From: an uncultured Bacteroidota bacterium
GTDB taxonomy: Bacteria; Bacteroidota; Bacteroidia; Flavobacteriales; Flavobacteriaceae
Direction: 5' to 3'
DNA length: 64,000 nucleotides
NCBI GenBank assembly: GCA_902512065.1
Contig: CABXHU010000002.1
Coordinates: 24,035-88,034, forward strand
Position numbers and translations under genes: made by a program. How positions within the stretch are numbered: position 1 is the stretch's first letter; each line of letters begins with the position of its first letter. Under the pieces are notes generated by a model. It worked only from the letters and a program-made list of their open reading frames with translations. It made no database searches and was not told the DNA's origin. Below, in pieces: positions 37,682 through 47,070 of this stretch.

Positions 37682-38611
37682 ATGAAAGGAATTGTATATA
37701 AATCAACAGGAAGTTGGTATTCTGTTAAAACTAAACAAGGCATAGAACATCAATGTAGGATTAAGGGTAAATTGCGATTAGATAATTTGCAGAGCACAAA
37801 TCCATTAGCAGTTGGAGATATTGTTGAATTTGATTTAGAGAATAAAGAAAAGTCTAATTCTGGAATTATAAATCAGATTTGTGAGAGGAAAAATTATATT
37901 TTAAGAAAATCAGTTAATTTGTCTAAACAGACGCATATATTAGCTGCTAATATTGACATTTTATTTTTAGTTATTACACTTAACAATCCTGTAACAACTA
38001 CAAATTTTATTGATAGATTTTTAATTTCTTCTAATGCATACTCTATTGATACTATACTTTTATTTAATAAAATAGATAGCTATAATAAGAATCAAATATT
38101 AGAAATTGAAAAGTTGATTAATATTTATACTAAAATTGGTTATAAATGCATTAAAATATCAGCTACTGAAAATTTAAATATTAATAAGATAGTTCCCCTA
38201 ATTAAGAATAAGACAATTATGTTTGGAGGTCATTCAGGTACTGGAAAAACTAGCATTATAAATTGTATTGAACCCAAATTAGATTTAAAAACTGCAAATA
38301 TTTCTACTCAGCATCTCCAAGGAAAACATACCACGACTTACGCTGAATTATTTGATATAGACTATGGTACTAGGGTTATTGACACACCTGGAATAAAAGG
38401 CTTTGGTATTGTAAATTTTGATAAAAATGAAATTGGAGATTTTTTCCCTGAATTTTTAAAGAATAAGAATAATTGTAAATTCAATAATTGCCTACACATA
38501 GATGAGCCTGCTTGTTATATAAAAAAAATGGTTGATTTAAATAAAATTTCTCTATCTCGTTATGAAAATTATAAGCAAATAATTACGAGTGATAATTTAA
38601 AATACAGGTAA
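37682..38611 (+). CDS. rsgA: Ribosome small subunit-dependent GTPase
   Basis: A late-stage 30S ribosome maturation factor. It has an N-terminal OB fold (1-70), a circularly permuted GTPase (FNKID as G4 at about 125, G1 GHSGTGKTS at 183-191 and G3 DTPGIKGF), and a C-terminal zinc knuckle with C-x4-C-x-H-x5-C in CKFNNCLHIDEPAC. At 309 residues it is normal. G1 has Thr-Gly-Lys-Thr instead of the more common Val-Gly-Lys-Ser. Confidence 0.96.
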   Translation: MKGIVYKSTGSWYSVKTKQGIEHQCRIKGKLRLDNLQSTNPLAVGDIVEFDLENKEKSNSGIINQICERKNYILRKSVNLSKQTHILAANIDILFLVITLNNPVTTTNFIDRFLISSNAYSIDTILLFNKIDSYNKNQILEIEKLINIYTKIGYKCIKISATENLNINKIVPLIKNKTIMFGGHSGTGKTSIINCIEPKLDLKTANISTQHLQGKHTTTYAELFDIDYGTRVIDTPGIKGFGIVNFDKNEIGDFFPEFLKNKNNCKFNNCLHIDEPACYIKKMVDLNKISLSRYENYKQIITSDNLKYR

Positions 38612-38625
38612 TAAATAAATTAGAA

Positions 38626-39066
38626 ATGAAATTTGTGATTCAGAGAGTTAAAAGTGCTAGTGTCAATGTTGAAAACAAAGCTGTTTCCTCTATTGATAAC
38701 GGAATGTTGATTTTGCTAGGTATTTCAAATAAAGACTCTGATGAGAATATAATTAGAATAGCCAATAAGATTGCAAAACTTAGAATTTTTAATGATGAAA
38801 ATTTTATAATGAATAAAAATATAAATCAAATCCAAGGAGAGGTGTTAGTAGTAAGTCAGTTTACTTTATATGCGGATACAAAGAAGGGAAACAGACCAAG
38901 CTACATAAATGCAGCTAGACCAGAAATAGCTGAACCACTATATAAAACATTTATTTTAGAATTAAATAAATTAATTAATAAAAAGGTAAAGACAGGAGTT
39001 TTTGGAGCAGATATGATGGTTGACCTTATAAATGATGGACCAGTTACTTTAATAATAGAAAATTGA
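38626..39066 (+). CDS. dtd: D-aminoacyl-tRNA deacylase
   Basis: Removes D-amino acids (and Gly mischarged on tRNA-Ala) from tRNA. It is 146 residues with the two diagnostic motifs SQFTLYAD (about 83-90) and NDGPVTLIIEN at the C-terminus, plus GNRPSYINAA. It follows rsgA by 14 bases and precedes the MazG-like gene by 4 bases. Confidence 0.97.
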   Translation: MKFVIQRVKSASVNVENKAVSSIDNGMLILLGISNKDSDENIIRIANKIAKLRIFNDENFIMNKNINQIQGEVLVVSQFTLYADTKKGNRPSYINAARPEIAEPLYKTFILELNKLINKKVKTGVFGADMMVDLINDGPVTLIIEN

Positions 39067-39070
39067 AATT

Positions 39071-39394
39071 ATGGAAATAAAAATATTACAAAAAAAGGTA
39101 GATGATTGGATAAATAAACATGGAGTAAGATATTTTAATGAGTTAACAAATATGGCTCAACTTACTGAAGAGGTTGGTGAAGTAGCTAGAATTATATCAA
39201 GAGAATATGGTGAACAAAGCATGAAGGAAACTGACAATCATGATCTTGGACAGGAATTAGCAGACGTTTTATTTGTTGTTTTATGTTTAGCCAATCAAAC
39301 GGGTGTAGACTTACAGCAATCTTTTAGTACTATGATGGAAATGAAAGCTAAAAGAGATCATAAAAGGCATCATTCAAACAGAAAGTTAAAGTAA
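39071..39394 (+). CDS. MazG-like nucleotide pyrophosphohydrolase
   Basis: A 107-residue all-alpha NTP pyrophosphohydrolase-like protein. The metal-binding E-x2-E pattern is in LTEEVGEVARI, and the second helix has QELADVLFVVLCLAN with conserved Glu and Asp. Proteins of this size hydrolyse non-canonical dNTPs; the substrate is unknown. It is read with rsgA and dtd. Confidence 0.93.
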   Translation: MEIKILQKKVDDWINKHGVRYFNELTNMAQLTEEVGEVARIISREYGEQSMKETDNHDLGQELADVLFVVLCLANQTGVDLQQSFSTMMEMKAKRDHKRHHSNRKLK

Positions 39395-39418
39395 AAATTA
39401 AATTATATCTAAAATTTC

Positions 39419-39450
39419 TTGACAACCCCACTTCTGAGATTGTATATTTG
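39419..39450 (+). promoter_or_regulatory. Promoter of queA
   Basis: TTG at 39419-39421 and TATATTTG at 39443-39450 are separated by 21 bases, a near-ideal Bacteroidota promoter. Transcription would start near 39457, leaving a leader of about 14 bases. Confidence 0.7.
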
Positions 39451-39470
39451 CCCTTTCTAAAAATAAACCT

Positions 39471-40520
39471 ATGAAATTATCAGCTTTTAATTATGAACTG
39501 CCAGAAAAACTGGTAGCAGAATATCCAAATAAAAATAGAGATGAATCTCGTTTAATGGTCCTTGATAAATCAGATCAATCTATCCAGCATAAATTATTTA
39601 AAGATATGATAGATTATTTTGACGAAGATGATGTCATTGTTTTAAACAATACAAAAGTTTTCCCTGCAAGATTATATGGTAATAAAGAAAAGACAGGAGC
39701 AAGAATAGAAGTTTTTTTACTTAGAGAGTTAAATAGCGAGCAAAGACTTTGGGATGTTCTAGTAGACCCTGCAAGAAAAATAAGAATTGGAAATAAACTT
39801 TATTTTGGAGAGGAAGAAATTTTAGTTGCAGAAGTTATAGATAATACAACATCTAGAGGAAGGACTTTAAGATTTTTATCTGACACCCCATATGATGATT
39901 TTAGAAAATTATTACTTGATCTAGGTCAAACACCTTTACCTAAATATATAAAAAGAGATGTAGAGCCAGAAGACAAAGAAAGATATCAAACAATTTATGC
40001 AAAAAATGAAGGTGCAGTAGCTGCTCCAACAGCAGGATTGCATTTTTCAAAACATTTATTAAAACGTCTAGAAATTAAAGGAATTAAATTTTCAGAAATA
40101 ACATTACATACTGGTTTAGGTTCATTTTCACCTGTTGAAGTTGAAGATTTATCAAAACATAAAATGGATAGTGAGAGAGTAGTAGTTGATGAAAATGCAG
40201 CTAAAATTATTAATAATGGATTAAAAAATAAAAGAAGAATATGTTCAGTTGGAACAACTGTTATGAGAGCTATTGAAAGTTCCGTTTCATCAAGTGGTAC
40301 TTTAAACGGTAATGATGGCTGGACAAATAAATTTATTTTTCCTCCATATGAATTTAGTATTGCAAATTCTATGATTACTAACTTTCATATGCCAAAGTCA
40401 ACTTTGCTAATGATGGCTTCTGCATTTGCGGGTGATGATTTTCTTAAAAAAGCATACGCTGAAGCAATAAAGGAAAAATATAACTTTTATAGTTATGGAG
40501 ATGCAATGCTGATAATCTAA
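39471..40520 (+). CDS. queA: S-adenosylmethionine:tRNA ribosyltransferase-isomerase
   Basis: Makes epoxyqueuosine in tRNA by transferring the ribosyl part of SAM to 7-aminomethyl-7-deazaguanine. It is 349 residues with the expected start ([11 protein letters not shown]), [36 protein letters not shown] and the C-terminal GDAMLI. It is followed after 22 bases by rlmN. Confidence 0.97.
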   Translation: MKLSAFNYELPEKLVAEYPNKNRDESRLMVLDKSDQSIQHKLFKDMIDYFDEDDVIVLNNTKVFPARLYGNKEKTGARIEVFLLRELNSEQRLWDVLVDPARKIRIGNKLYFGEEEILVAEVIDNTTSRGRTLRFLSDTPYDDFRKLLLDLGQTPLPKYIKRDVEPEDKERYQTIYAKNEGAVAAPTAGLHFSKHLLKRLEIKGIKFSEITLHTGLGSFSPVEVEDLSKHKMDSERVVVDENAAKIINNGLKNKRRICSVGTTVMRAIESSVSSSGTLNGNDGWTNKFIFPPYEFSIANSMITNFHMPKSTLLMMASAFAGDDFLKKAYAEAIKEKYNFYSYGDAMLII

Positions 40521-40542
40521 AATTATAAGTTGCTCTTTTAAA

Positions 40543-41580
40543 ATGTCAAAAATAGATATAAGATCTTTATCTCTTGATCAAATAAAAAATTTTTTTTTAG
40601 AAAATGGTCATCAGGAATACAGGGCTGACCAGGTTTATTCATGGCTCTGGGAGAAATCTGCATTAAATTTTGAACAGATGACTAATCTTTCAAAATCAAT
40701 TCGATCTATTTTAAATAAAAATTTTGTTATAAATCATATTAAGGTAGATACAATTCAAAAGAGTAAGGATGGTACAATTAAGAATGCTATTAAGTTGTTT
40801 GATAATTTATTAGTTGAATGTGTCCTAATACCTACAAAAAATAGAATAACCGCCTGCATATCATCTCAGGTTGGATGTAGTTTAAATTGTAAATTTTGCG
40901 CTACTTCAAGATTGAAGAGAATGAGAAATTTAAATCCTGATGAAATTTATGACCAAGTAACATTAATTAGCAAACAAAGTAGAGATTATTATAACAGACC
41001 ATTAACCAATATTGTTTTTATGGGAATGGGAGAGCCACTTATGAATTATAATAATGTGATTCAATCCATAAAGATGATAACTTCAAAAAAAGGGCTAGGA
41101 ATGTCGCCAAGAAGGATTGTGGTATCAACATCCGGTGTGCCAAAAATGATAAAAAAAATGGCAGATGAAAATGTAAAATTTAAGCTTGCAGTATCGTTGC
41201 ATTCTGCTATTGATGACGTACGAACTTCAATCATGCCTTTTAATGAGAAATTAAAATTATCTGAATTAAAATTAGCATTGCAATATTGGTATATTAAAAC
41301 AAAGAGAATAATTACTTATGAATATGTTATTTGGAAGGGAATTAATGACACGATAGAAGATGCAAAAGCTTTAGTAGACTTTTGTAAATTTGCTCCAAGT
41401 AAAGTAAATATAATTCAATATAATTCTATTGATAACAATAAATTTTTACAGGCTTCAAAAAAAAATGTTGATTTATACCAAAATATTCTTGAGAAGAATA
41501 ATATAAATGTTACCATTAGAAAATCAAGAGGACAAGATATAGATGCTGCCTGCGGCCAACTTGCAAATAAGTCTTCTTAA
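40543..41580 (+). CDS. rlmN: Dual-specificity 23S rRNA/tRNA A2 methyltransferase
   Basis: A radical SAM enzyme that methylates C2 of adenosine in 23S rRNA and some tRNAs. The [4Fe-4S] cysteines are C112, C116 and C119 (C-x3-C-x2-C). FMGMGEPLMNYNNV and RRIVVSTSGVPKMI are family hallmarks, and the C-terminal RKSRGQDIDAACGQLA carries the methyl-carrying Cys. Length 345 is normal. Confidence 0.97.
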   Translation: MSKIDIRSLSLDQIKNFFLENGHQEYRADQVYSWLWEKSALNFEQMTNLSKSIRSILNKNFVINHIKVDTIQKSKDGTIKNAIKLFDNLLVECVLIPTKNRITACISSQVGCSLNCKFCATSRLKRMRNLNPDEIYDQVTLISKQSRDYYNRPLTNIVFMGMGEPLMNYNNVIQSIKMITSKKGLGMSPRRIVVSTSGVPKMIKKMADENVKFKLAVSLHSAIDDVRTSIMPFNEKLKLSELKLALQYWYIKTKRIITYEYVIWKGINDTIEDAKALVDFCKFAPSKVNIIQYNSIDNNKFLQASKKNVDLYQNILEKNNINVTIRKSRGQDIDAACGQLANKSS

Positions 41581-41672
41581 ATTAATTGACTAATTCTATT
41601 TAGTTTTTATCAAAAAGTTTTAAATTAATTACTAAATTAACCAGGCCAAATATTAACTATAATATAAATTAA

Positions 41673-43625
41673 TTGATATCAAAATCAACTATTGAAAGTG
41701 TATTCGAATCATCTCGTGTTGAGGAGGTAATAGGTGATTTTGTTCAATTAAAAAAATCAGGTTCTAATTATAAAGGCTTAAGCCCATTTACAGAAGAAAG
41801 AACACCTAGTTTTATGGTTTCTCCTGCAAAACAAATATGGAAAGATTTTTCTAGCGGTAAAGGAGGTACTGTAGTTACATTCCTTATGGAGCATGAACAT
41901 TTCACCTATCCAGAAGCAATTAAATATTTAGCCAAAAAATACAATATAGAGGTAGAAGAAACTCAAAAAACTTCAGAGCAAAAGTTAGAAGATAGTGAGA
42001 GAGAAAGCATGTATTTAATTACTGAATATGCTAAAGATTATTTTCAGAATAACTTAATGAAATCGCAAGAAGGTAAATCAATTGGATTATCATATTTCAA
42101 AGAAAGAGAATTTTCAGAAGATGTCATTGAAAAATTTAAATTAGGATATTCATTTAATAAGTCAAATAATTTTTCTGAGGAAGCTTTAAAAAAGGGGTAT
42201 AAATTAAATTTTTTAGAAAAAACAGGTCTTACTATAGTTAAAAACAACAAGAATATAGACAGGTTTAAAGGAAGAGTAATGTTCCCAATCCTTAGTATGT
42301 CAGGTAGAGTTTTAGGTTTTGGAGGTAGAATACTTAAATCTTCTAAGAATATTGCTAAGTATATTAATTCACCTGAAAGCCTTATTTACTATAAAAGTAA
42401 GGTTCTATACGGCATATTTCAAGCAAAACAAACTATAGTAAAAGAAGATAATTGTTTTCTTGTAGAAGGTTATACAGACGTAATTAAACTTCATCAAAAA
42501 GGAATAAAAAATGTTGTTGCTTCTTCTGGAACAGCATTGACAGAAAATCAGATTAGATTGGTAAGTAGATTAACTAAGAATATTACAGTCTTATTTGACG
42601 GTGATAGTGCAGGTTCTCGTGCGACCTTAAGAGGAATAGATATTATTTTGGAGCAGGGGATGAATGTAAGAATATGCAATTTACCAGATGGGGAGGATCC
42701 AGACAGTTTTGCAAATTCAAAGCAAACGGAAGAATTAAGAATATTTTTTAAGGAAAATTCAAAAGATTTTATAAAGTACAAGGCATCTTTATTAGTTGAT
42801 GAGGCTGAAAATGATCCAGTAAAAAAAGCTGCTGTAGTTAGAAATATGGTTGAAAGTATTTCTAAAATTAATGATCAAATAAAAAAGGAAATATATATTA
42901 AGGAATGTTCATCCATAATGGGAATAAGTGAACAAGTCTTATATAGTACTCTAGCCCAAATTCAAAAAAAATCATTTAAAAAAGATATCAAGGAGTCAAA
43001 ACAAAATTTTGACTCATTTAGTATTGTAAAATCAGAAAATTCGAAAAGGGAAACGAATATTCTATATGAGTTGGAGAAGAAAATAATAGAGATTTTATTA
43101 TTATATGGTAATAATATTGAAGATTTTGAAGATGAAATTGAAAAAGAGGATGAAAATGGAAAATTGATATTAAGCCCTATTATTCGTCGTGTAAAAGTAT
43201 TTGAAAAAATTTATATGGATCTTCATGAAGATGAAATGGAATTTTCTAATGAAAATTTTAGAAAAATTTACTATAAAATTATCGAATGCTATAATGAGAA
43301 TAAGGAGATTTCTAATGATAAAATATTAAACGCTTTACCTAGAGAGCTTGAAATTGAAATTACAAATATATTGATGAATGATGAAAAATACATGTTACAT
43401 GACTGGGAAAGAAATAGTATTTTCCCAAAAACTAAAAATACATCAATTTCTCAACTTGTGATAGAGACCATACTTAATCTGCGTTGCTTTTTAATAGATA
43501 AAAAATTAAATGAATTTAAAGATAAAACATCTGATAATATAGATAACAAATTGGTTTTAGAAGATGTTGTTAACTATTCGAGTTTAAAAACACGTCTTTC
43601 AAAAAAATTAAATAGGGTAATTTAG
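41673..43625 (+). CDS. dnaG: DNA primase (zinc-binding ligands lost)
   Basis: Synthesises RNA primers at the replication fork. The start is TTG at 41673; MISKSTIESVFESS matches the family start well. The TOPRIM core is intact: VEGYTDVIKLHQKG with the catalytic Glu, and LFDGDSAGSRATLRG. The N-terminal domain has kept its shape but not its zinc: where most primases have CPFHNEKTPSF and a later C-x2-C, this one has GLSPFTEERTPSF (35-47) and WKDFSSGKGG (56-65). At 650 residues it is normal length. The C-terminal helicase-binding part is divergent. Confidence 0.95.
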   Translation: MISKSTIESVFESSRVEEVIGDFVQLKKSGSNYKGLSPFTEERTPSFMVSPAKQIWKDFSSGKGGTVVTFLMEHEHFTYPEAIKYLAKKYNIEVEETQKTSEQKLEDSERESMYLITEYAKDYFQNNLMKSQEGKSIGLSYFKEREFSEDVIEKFKLGYSFNKSNNFSEEALKKGYKLNFLEKTGLTIVKNNKNIDRFKGRVMFPILSMSGRVLGFGGRILKSSKNIAKYINSPESLIYYKSKVLYGIFQAKQTIVKEDNCFLVEGYTDVIKLHQKGIKNVVASSGTALTENQIRLVSRLTKNITVLFDGDSAGSRATLRGIDIILEQGMNVRICNLPDGEDPDSFANSKQTEELRIFFKENSKDFIKYKASLLVDEAENDPVKKAAVVRNMVESISKINDQIKKEIYIKECSSIMGISEQVLYSTLAQIQKKSFKKDIKESKQNFDSFSIVKSENSKRETNILYELEKKIIEILLLYGNNIEDFEDEIEKEDENGKLILSPIIRRVKVFEKIYMDLHEDEMEFSNENFRKIYYKIIECYNENKEISNDKILNALPRELEIEITNILMNDEKYMLHDWERNSIFPKTKNTSISQLVIETILNLRCFLIDKKLNEFKDKTSDNIDNKLVLEDVVNYSSLKTRLSKKLNRVI

Positions 43626-43626
43626 A

Positions 43627-44418
43627 TTATTTAAATTTATCAGGAATTATACAGACTGGTATTGATTTCATCTTATGTTGGTTATTTCTATTATGTTTTT
43701 CAAAAATCCTGAAAACTTCATTTTTCCTTCCTTTAAAATTCTTTAGGTTTTTTCCTAAATTTTTCTGTTTCATTGCCCATTCAATTTCATTATAACTAGC
43801 ACCAATTTGTTCTTCATCAGTTCTATTGTCTTCCCAAAGTCCATCAGTAGGCTTTGCATTAATTATTTCTTCATCAATTTTTAGGTATTCAGCTAGCTGA
43901 TATACCTCAGATTTAGTAAGGTCTGCTATTGGACTAATATCGACACCGCCATCACCATACTTAGTAAAAAAACCAATACCAAAGTCTTCAACTTTATTTC
44001 CAGTTCCAACAACGATATAATTATTTAATGAAGCAAAATAATATAGTGTTGTCATTCTTAATCTAGCTCTTGAATTAGCTAAGGCATGTGCTTTAAGATA
44101 ATCTGTTTTTTCATCTGGAGTTATATTTTCAAATTCTTTAAAAACACTAGACAAATCTATTTGGTCTGAATATATCCAATTTCCAAATTTTTCTTTCAGC
44201 CATTTTATATGATTTTTGGCTCTAGAATGTTGAGATAAATCTTGTCTAATAGGAATATCAAGACATAAGGTTTGTAGCCCTGTTTTTGCACATAATGTTG
44301 ATGTAACTGCAGAATCAATACCGCCTGATATACCTACAACATAGCCATTAATTTTATTTTGATTTTTGTAATCAATTAGCCATTGAACAATATATTCTTC
44401 AACTTTTTTTGTGTTCAT
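43627..44418 (-). CDS. nadE: NAD synthetase (ammonia-dependent)
   Basis: Amidates nicotinic acid adenine dinucleotide to NAD. It is 263 residues and lacks the nitrilase-like glutaminase domain, so it should use ammonia. The ATP loop is GISGGIDSAV (29-38); GTGNKVEDFGIGFFTKYGDGGVDISPIADLTKSEV gives the NaAD site. It is convergent with dnaG (1-base gap) and divergent from gldB. Confidence 0.96.
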   Translation of the reverse strand: MNTKKVEEYIVQWLIDYKNQNKINGYVVGISGGIDSAVTSTLCAKTGLQTLCLDIPIRQDLSQHSRAKNHIKWLKEKFGNWIYSDQIDLSSVFKEFENITPDEKTDYLKAHALANSRARLRMTTLYYFASLNNYIVVGTGNKVEDFGIGFFTKYGDGGVDISPIADLTKSEVYQLAEYLKIDEEIINAKPTDGLWEDNRTDEEQIGASYNEIEWAMKQKNLGKNLKNFKGRKNEVFRIFEKHNRNNQHKMKSIPVCIIPDKFK

Positions 44419-44449
44419 TAATATATTCTATATTGATTAATAACTATAT

Positions 44450-44457
44450 TATATTTG
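44450..44457 (+). promoter_or_regulatory. -7 promoter element of gldB
   Basis: TATATTTG fits TAnnTTTG; transcription would start near 44464, about 40 bases before the TTG start of gldB. No convincing -33 element at the usual distance. Confidence 0.45.
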
Positions 44458-44503
44458 TATAACATAAATATATTAATACTAGCAATTAATAAATATTAAT
44501 TTA

Positions 44504-45451
44504 TTGAAAAAATACATTTTTTATACAATTTTTTTATTCTCACTATGGTCGTGCGATGTTAATAATAATAAAATTAACAATACTCATCAATTTGATATTG
44601 AAAGGTTTGATAAATTATTTCACGAAATAACAATTAATAATTTGTCAGATTTAAAAAACAACTATCCTTTTCTTTTTCCAGAACAATATAATAATGAGGT
44701 TTGGATAAATAGATTAAATGATACAATTCAAAAACAAATATATAACGAGATTAATTTAGTTTATCCAAACTTAGTTGATGAAAAGAATGATTTAATTAAT
44801 TTTTACAATAATTTTATTTCTTATTTTCCAACGTATAAATTACCAAGAATAATTACTTTAATTTCTGATGTTCAGTATCAAAACAGAGTAATTCTAGCAG
44901 ATTCATTATTATTAATTGGTTTAGACAACTATTTAGGTTCAGATCATTTATTTTATAGAACAATGCCTGAATATATAAGTGATAATTTAATTTCTAAAAT
45001 GATTGTTTCTGATGTTGCAGAAGAATATGCTCATTATATAATTCCAAAAAATAATTTTTATACTTTTTTGGATAGAATAATTTTTTATGGTAAGGTGTTG
45101 TATTTTAAGGATATTATGCTTCCTAAATTAGATGATAGATATAAAATTGGATATTCAAAGTCAAATATGGAATGGGCTAATGATAATGAAAATTTTGTTT
45201 GGACTTATTTTGTTGAAAAGGAGCTTATGTTTAGCTCTGATAATAAATTAACAAAAAGATTTATTAATGTTGCTCCATTTTCTAAATTCTACTTGTCGAT
45301 TGATAATGATTCACCTGGAATGATTGGAAAATTTATTGGTTGGCGAATTGTAAAATCTTACATGAAAAATAATAAAACAACATTAGTTGAAATGATTTTA
45401 ATGAATCCAACAGATATATATAATAAATCTAAATATAAACCTAACAAATAA
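44504..45451 (+). CDS. gldB: Gliding motility lipoprotein GldB
   Basis: A 315-residue lipoprotein of the Bacteroidota gliding/type IX secretion system. The start is TTG at 44504, giving a lipoprotein signal with the acylated Cys at 17 (SLWSCD). FDIERFDKLFHE and a DUF2268-like second half (LPRIITLISDVQYQNRVI, DLYLGSDH-like NYLGSDHLFYR, MIGKFIGWRIVKSYMK) are typical. Its stop overlaps the gldC start by 1 base. Confidence 0.94.
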   Translation: MKKYIFYTIFLFSLWSCDVNNNKINNTHQFDIERFDKLFHEITINNLSDLKNNYPFLFPEQYNNEVWINRLNDTIQKQIYNEINLVYPNLVDEKNDLINFYNNFISYFPTYKLPRIITLISDVQYQNRVILADSLLLIGLDNYLGSDHLFYRTMPEYISDNLISKMIVSDVAEEYAHYIIPKNNFYTFLDRIIFYGKVLYFKDIMLPKLDDRYKIGYSKSNMEWANDNENFVWTYFVEKELMFSSDNKLTKRFINVAPFSKFYLSIDNDSPGMIGKFIGWRIVKSYMKNNKTTLVEMILMNPTDIYNKSKYKPNK

Positions 45452-45789
45452 TGGCTACAAAAGAAAAATCAGTAATAAAGCTTGAAATTGAGCTAGATGA
45501 AAATAAAGTTCCGGAAAAAATATTTTGGACAGCTAAAGATGGTAATGTTATAAATAAAGAAACTAAGGTTGCTTTATTATCAGTCTGGGACTCTGATTCT
45601 AAAGAGAGTTTAAGGATTGATTTATGGACAAAGGATATGCCTGTTGAAGACATGAAAATGTTTTTTTATCAGACACTATCTACTATGACAGATACTTATG
45701 AGCGAGCTACTCAGGATATTGAAGTCACTAAGGCTATGAAAGAATTTTGTAATTATTTTTCTGAAAAGTTAGAATTATCCAGTAAATAA
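45451..45789 (+). CDS. gldC: Gliding motility protein GldC
   Basis: A 112-residue soluble protein that supports gliding in Flavobacterium. MATKEKSVIKLEIELDENKVPEKI, IFWTAKDG and MPVEDMKMFFYQTLSTM match the family. It is coupled to gldB through TAATG. The protein is cytoplasmic or periplasmic without a recognisable signal. Confidence 0.95.
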   Translation: MATKEKSVIKLEIELDENKVPEKIFWTAKDGNVINKETKVALLSVWDSDSKESLRIDLWTKDMPVEDMKMFFYQTLSTMTDTYERATQDIEVTKAMKEFCNYFSEKLELSSK

Positions 45790-47070
45790 TTACCATTCAT
45801 TAATTCTATTGGCGTCAAGCCTTATAAAAATAAAAAGAAGTAGAGTAAAAGCCAATAAACTAGACCCACCGTAGCTAAGAAAAGGAAGAGGAATACCAAT
45901 TGTTGGAGTAACACCCAGAACCATGCCTATATTTACCATAAAATGCATAAATATTATTGAGGCAACTGAGTACCCGTAGATTCTGCTAAAATGATTTTTT
46001 TGCATTTCAGATAAACTAATAATTCTAATAATTAATATTATATAGAGTATAATTATAAATGAACTTCCTAAAAATCCCCATTCTTCACCGACACTACTAA
46101 AAATATAATCACTATGTTGTTCAGGAACAAAATTTCCAATAGTTCTAGTTCCCTCCAAATATCCTTTTCCCGATAGACCCCCTGAACTAATTGCCTTTTC
46201 CGATTCATTCAGATTATAAAGAATAGTCCTTTTCATTTGTTTGATTTTTATTGGATCCTTTTCAAGATTTAACCAAACTGAAATATAATTTTTTTGATGT
46301 GTCTTTAGAACATTGCTGTATGTATAGTTTGTTATAATGCTTATTGATAAAGAAAAAATTAAAATTAGTATTGACTTTATTAGGCTCCTTGATTTTCTAT
46401 TTTGATAAAAATAATTTAGAATTACTAATATTGTTGACAAAAATAAGACAGTTGAAATAGATGTTTTAATGGTAAGAATAGATACAGTCAAAATTACAAA
46501 TGCAATAAATAAATAAATTTTAGAAATACCTTCCCTATATAAAACAAAGAATAATGATAAAAATACAATTGAGGTTCCAGTATCATTCTGCAAAACAATT
46601 AATAGAACAGGTAAAAAAATAATTAGAAATATTTTAATTTGATCTTGAGGTTTTTTCAAATTAGTTTGAAAATCACTTATAAATTTAGCAACTGCTAAGG
46701 CTACGCCAACCTTCATAAATTCACTTGGCTGTAATGTAATACCACTAAATGAATACCATGATAATGCTCCATTAACTCTATTGCCAAATAAAAACAATCC
46801 CAATATAAATAAGATACAAACTAGATAAAATACACTTGAAAACCTTTCATAAAATTTAACCTCTATCGTAAGAGATATAATAATTATAACAAAAGAAATA
46901 ATAATAAAAATAAACTGTTTCCCGTATAGAGTGTTAAAATCTAATAATGATATATTTTCGCCGCTAATACTAGAGGATATTATATTGGCTAGCCCGAAAC
47001 ATATCAGAAAAAAATAAACCAATAACAGTATCCAGTCTATTTTAAAAATTTTTTTTCTTTCACTACGCAT
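45790..47070 (-). CDS. rodA: Rod-shape SEDS glycosyltransferase RodA
   Basis: A 426-residue integral membrane peptidoglycan polymerase of the SEDS family that works with PBP2 in cell elongation. It has about ten helices, LQPSEFMKVGVALAVAKF early, LPVLLIVLQNDTGTSIVFL in the middle and the family signature GMVLGVTPTIGIPLPFLSYGGSSLLA near the C-terminus. Its start overlaps the stop of mrdA by 1 base. Confidence 0.97.
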   Translation of the reverse strand: MRSERKKIFKIDWILLLVYFFLICFGLANIISSSISGENISLLDFNTLYGKQFIFIIISFVIIIISLTIEVKFYERFSSVFYLVCILFILGLFLFGNRVNGALSWYSFSGITLQPSEFMKVGVALAVAKFISDFQTNLKKPQDQIKIFLIIFLPVLLIVLQNDTGTSIVFLSLFFVLYREGISKIYLFIAFVILTVSILTIKTSISTVLFLSTILVILNYFYQNRKSRSLIKSILILIFSLSISIITNYTYSNVLKTHQKNYISVWLNLEKDPIKIKQMKRTILYNLNESEKAISSGGLSGKGYLEGTRTIGNFVPEQHSDYIFSSVGEEWGFLGSSFIIILYIILIIRIISLSEMQKNHFSRIYGYSVASIIFMHFMVNIGMVLGVTPTIGIPLPFLSYGGSSLLAFTLLLFIFIRLDANRINEW

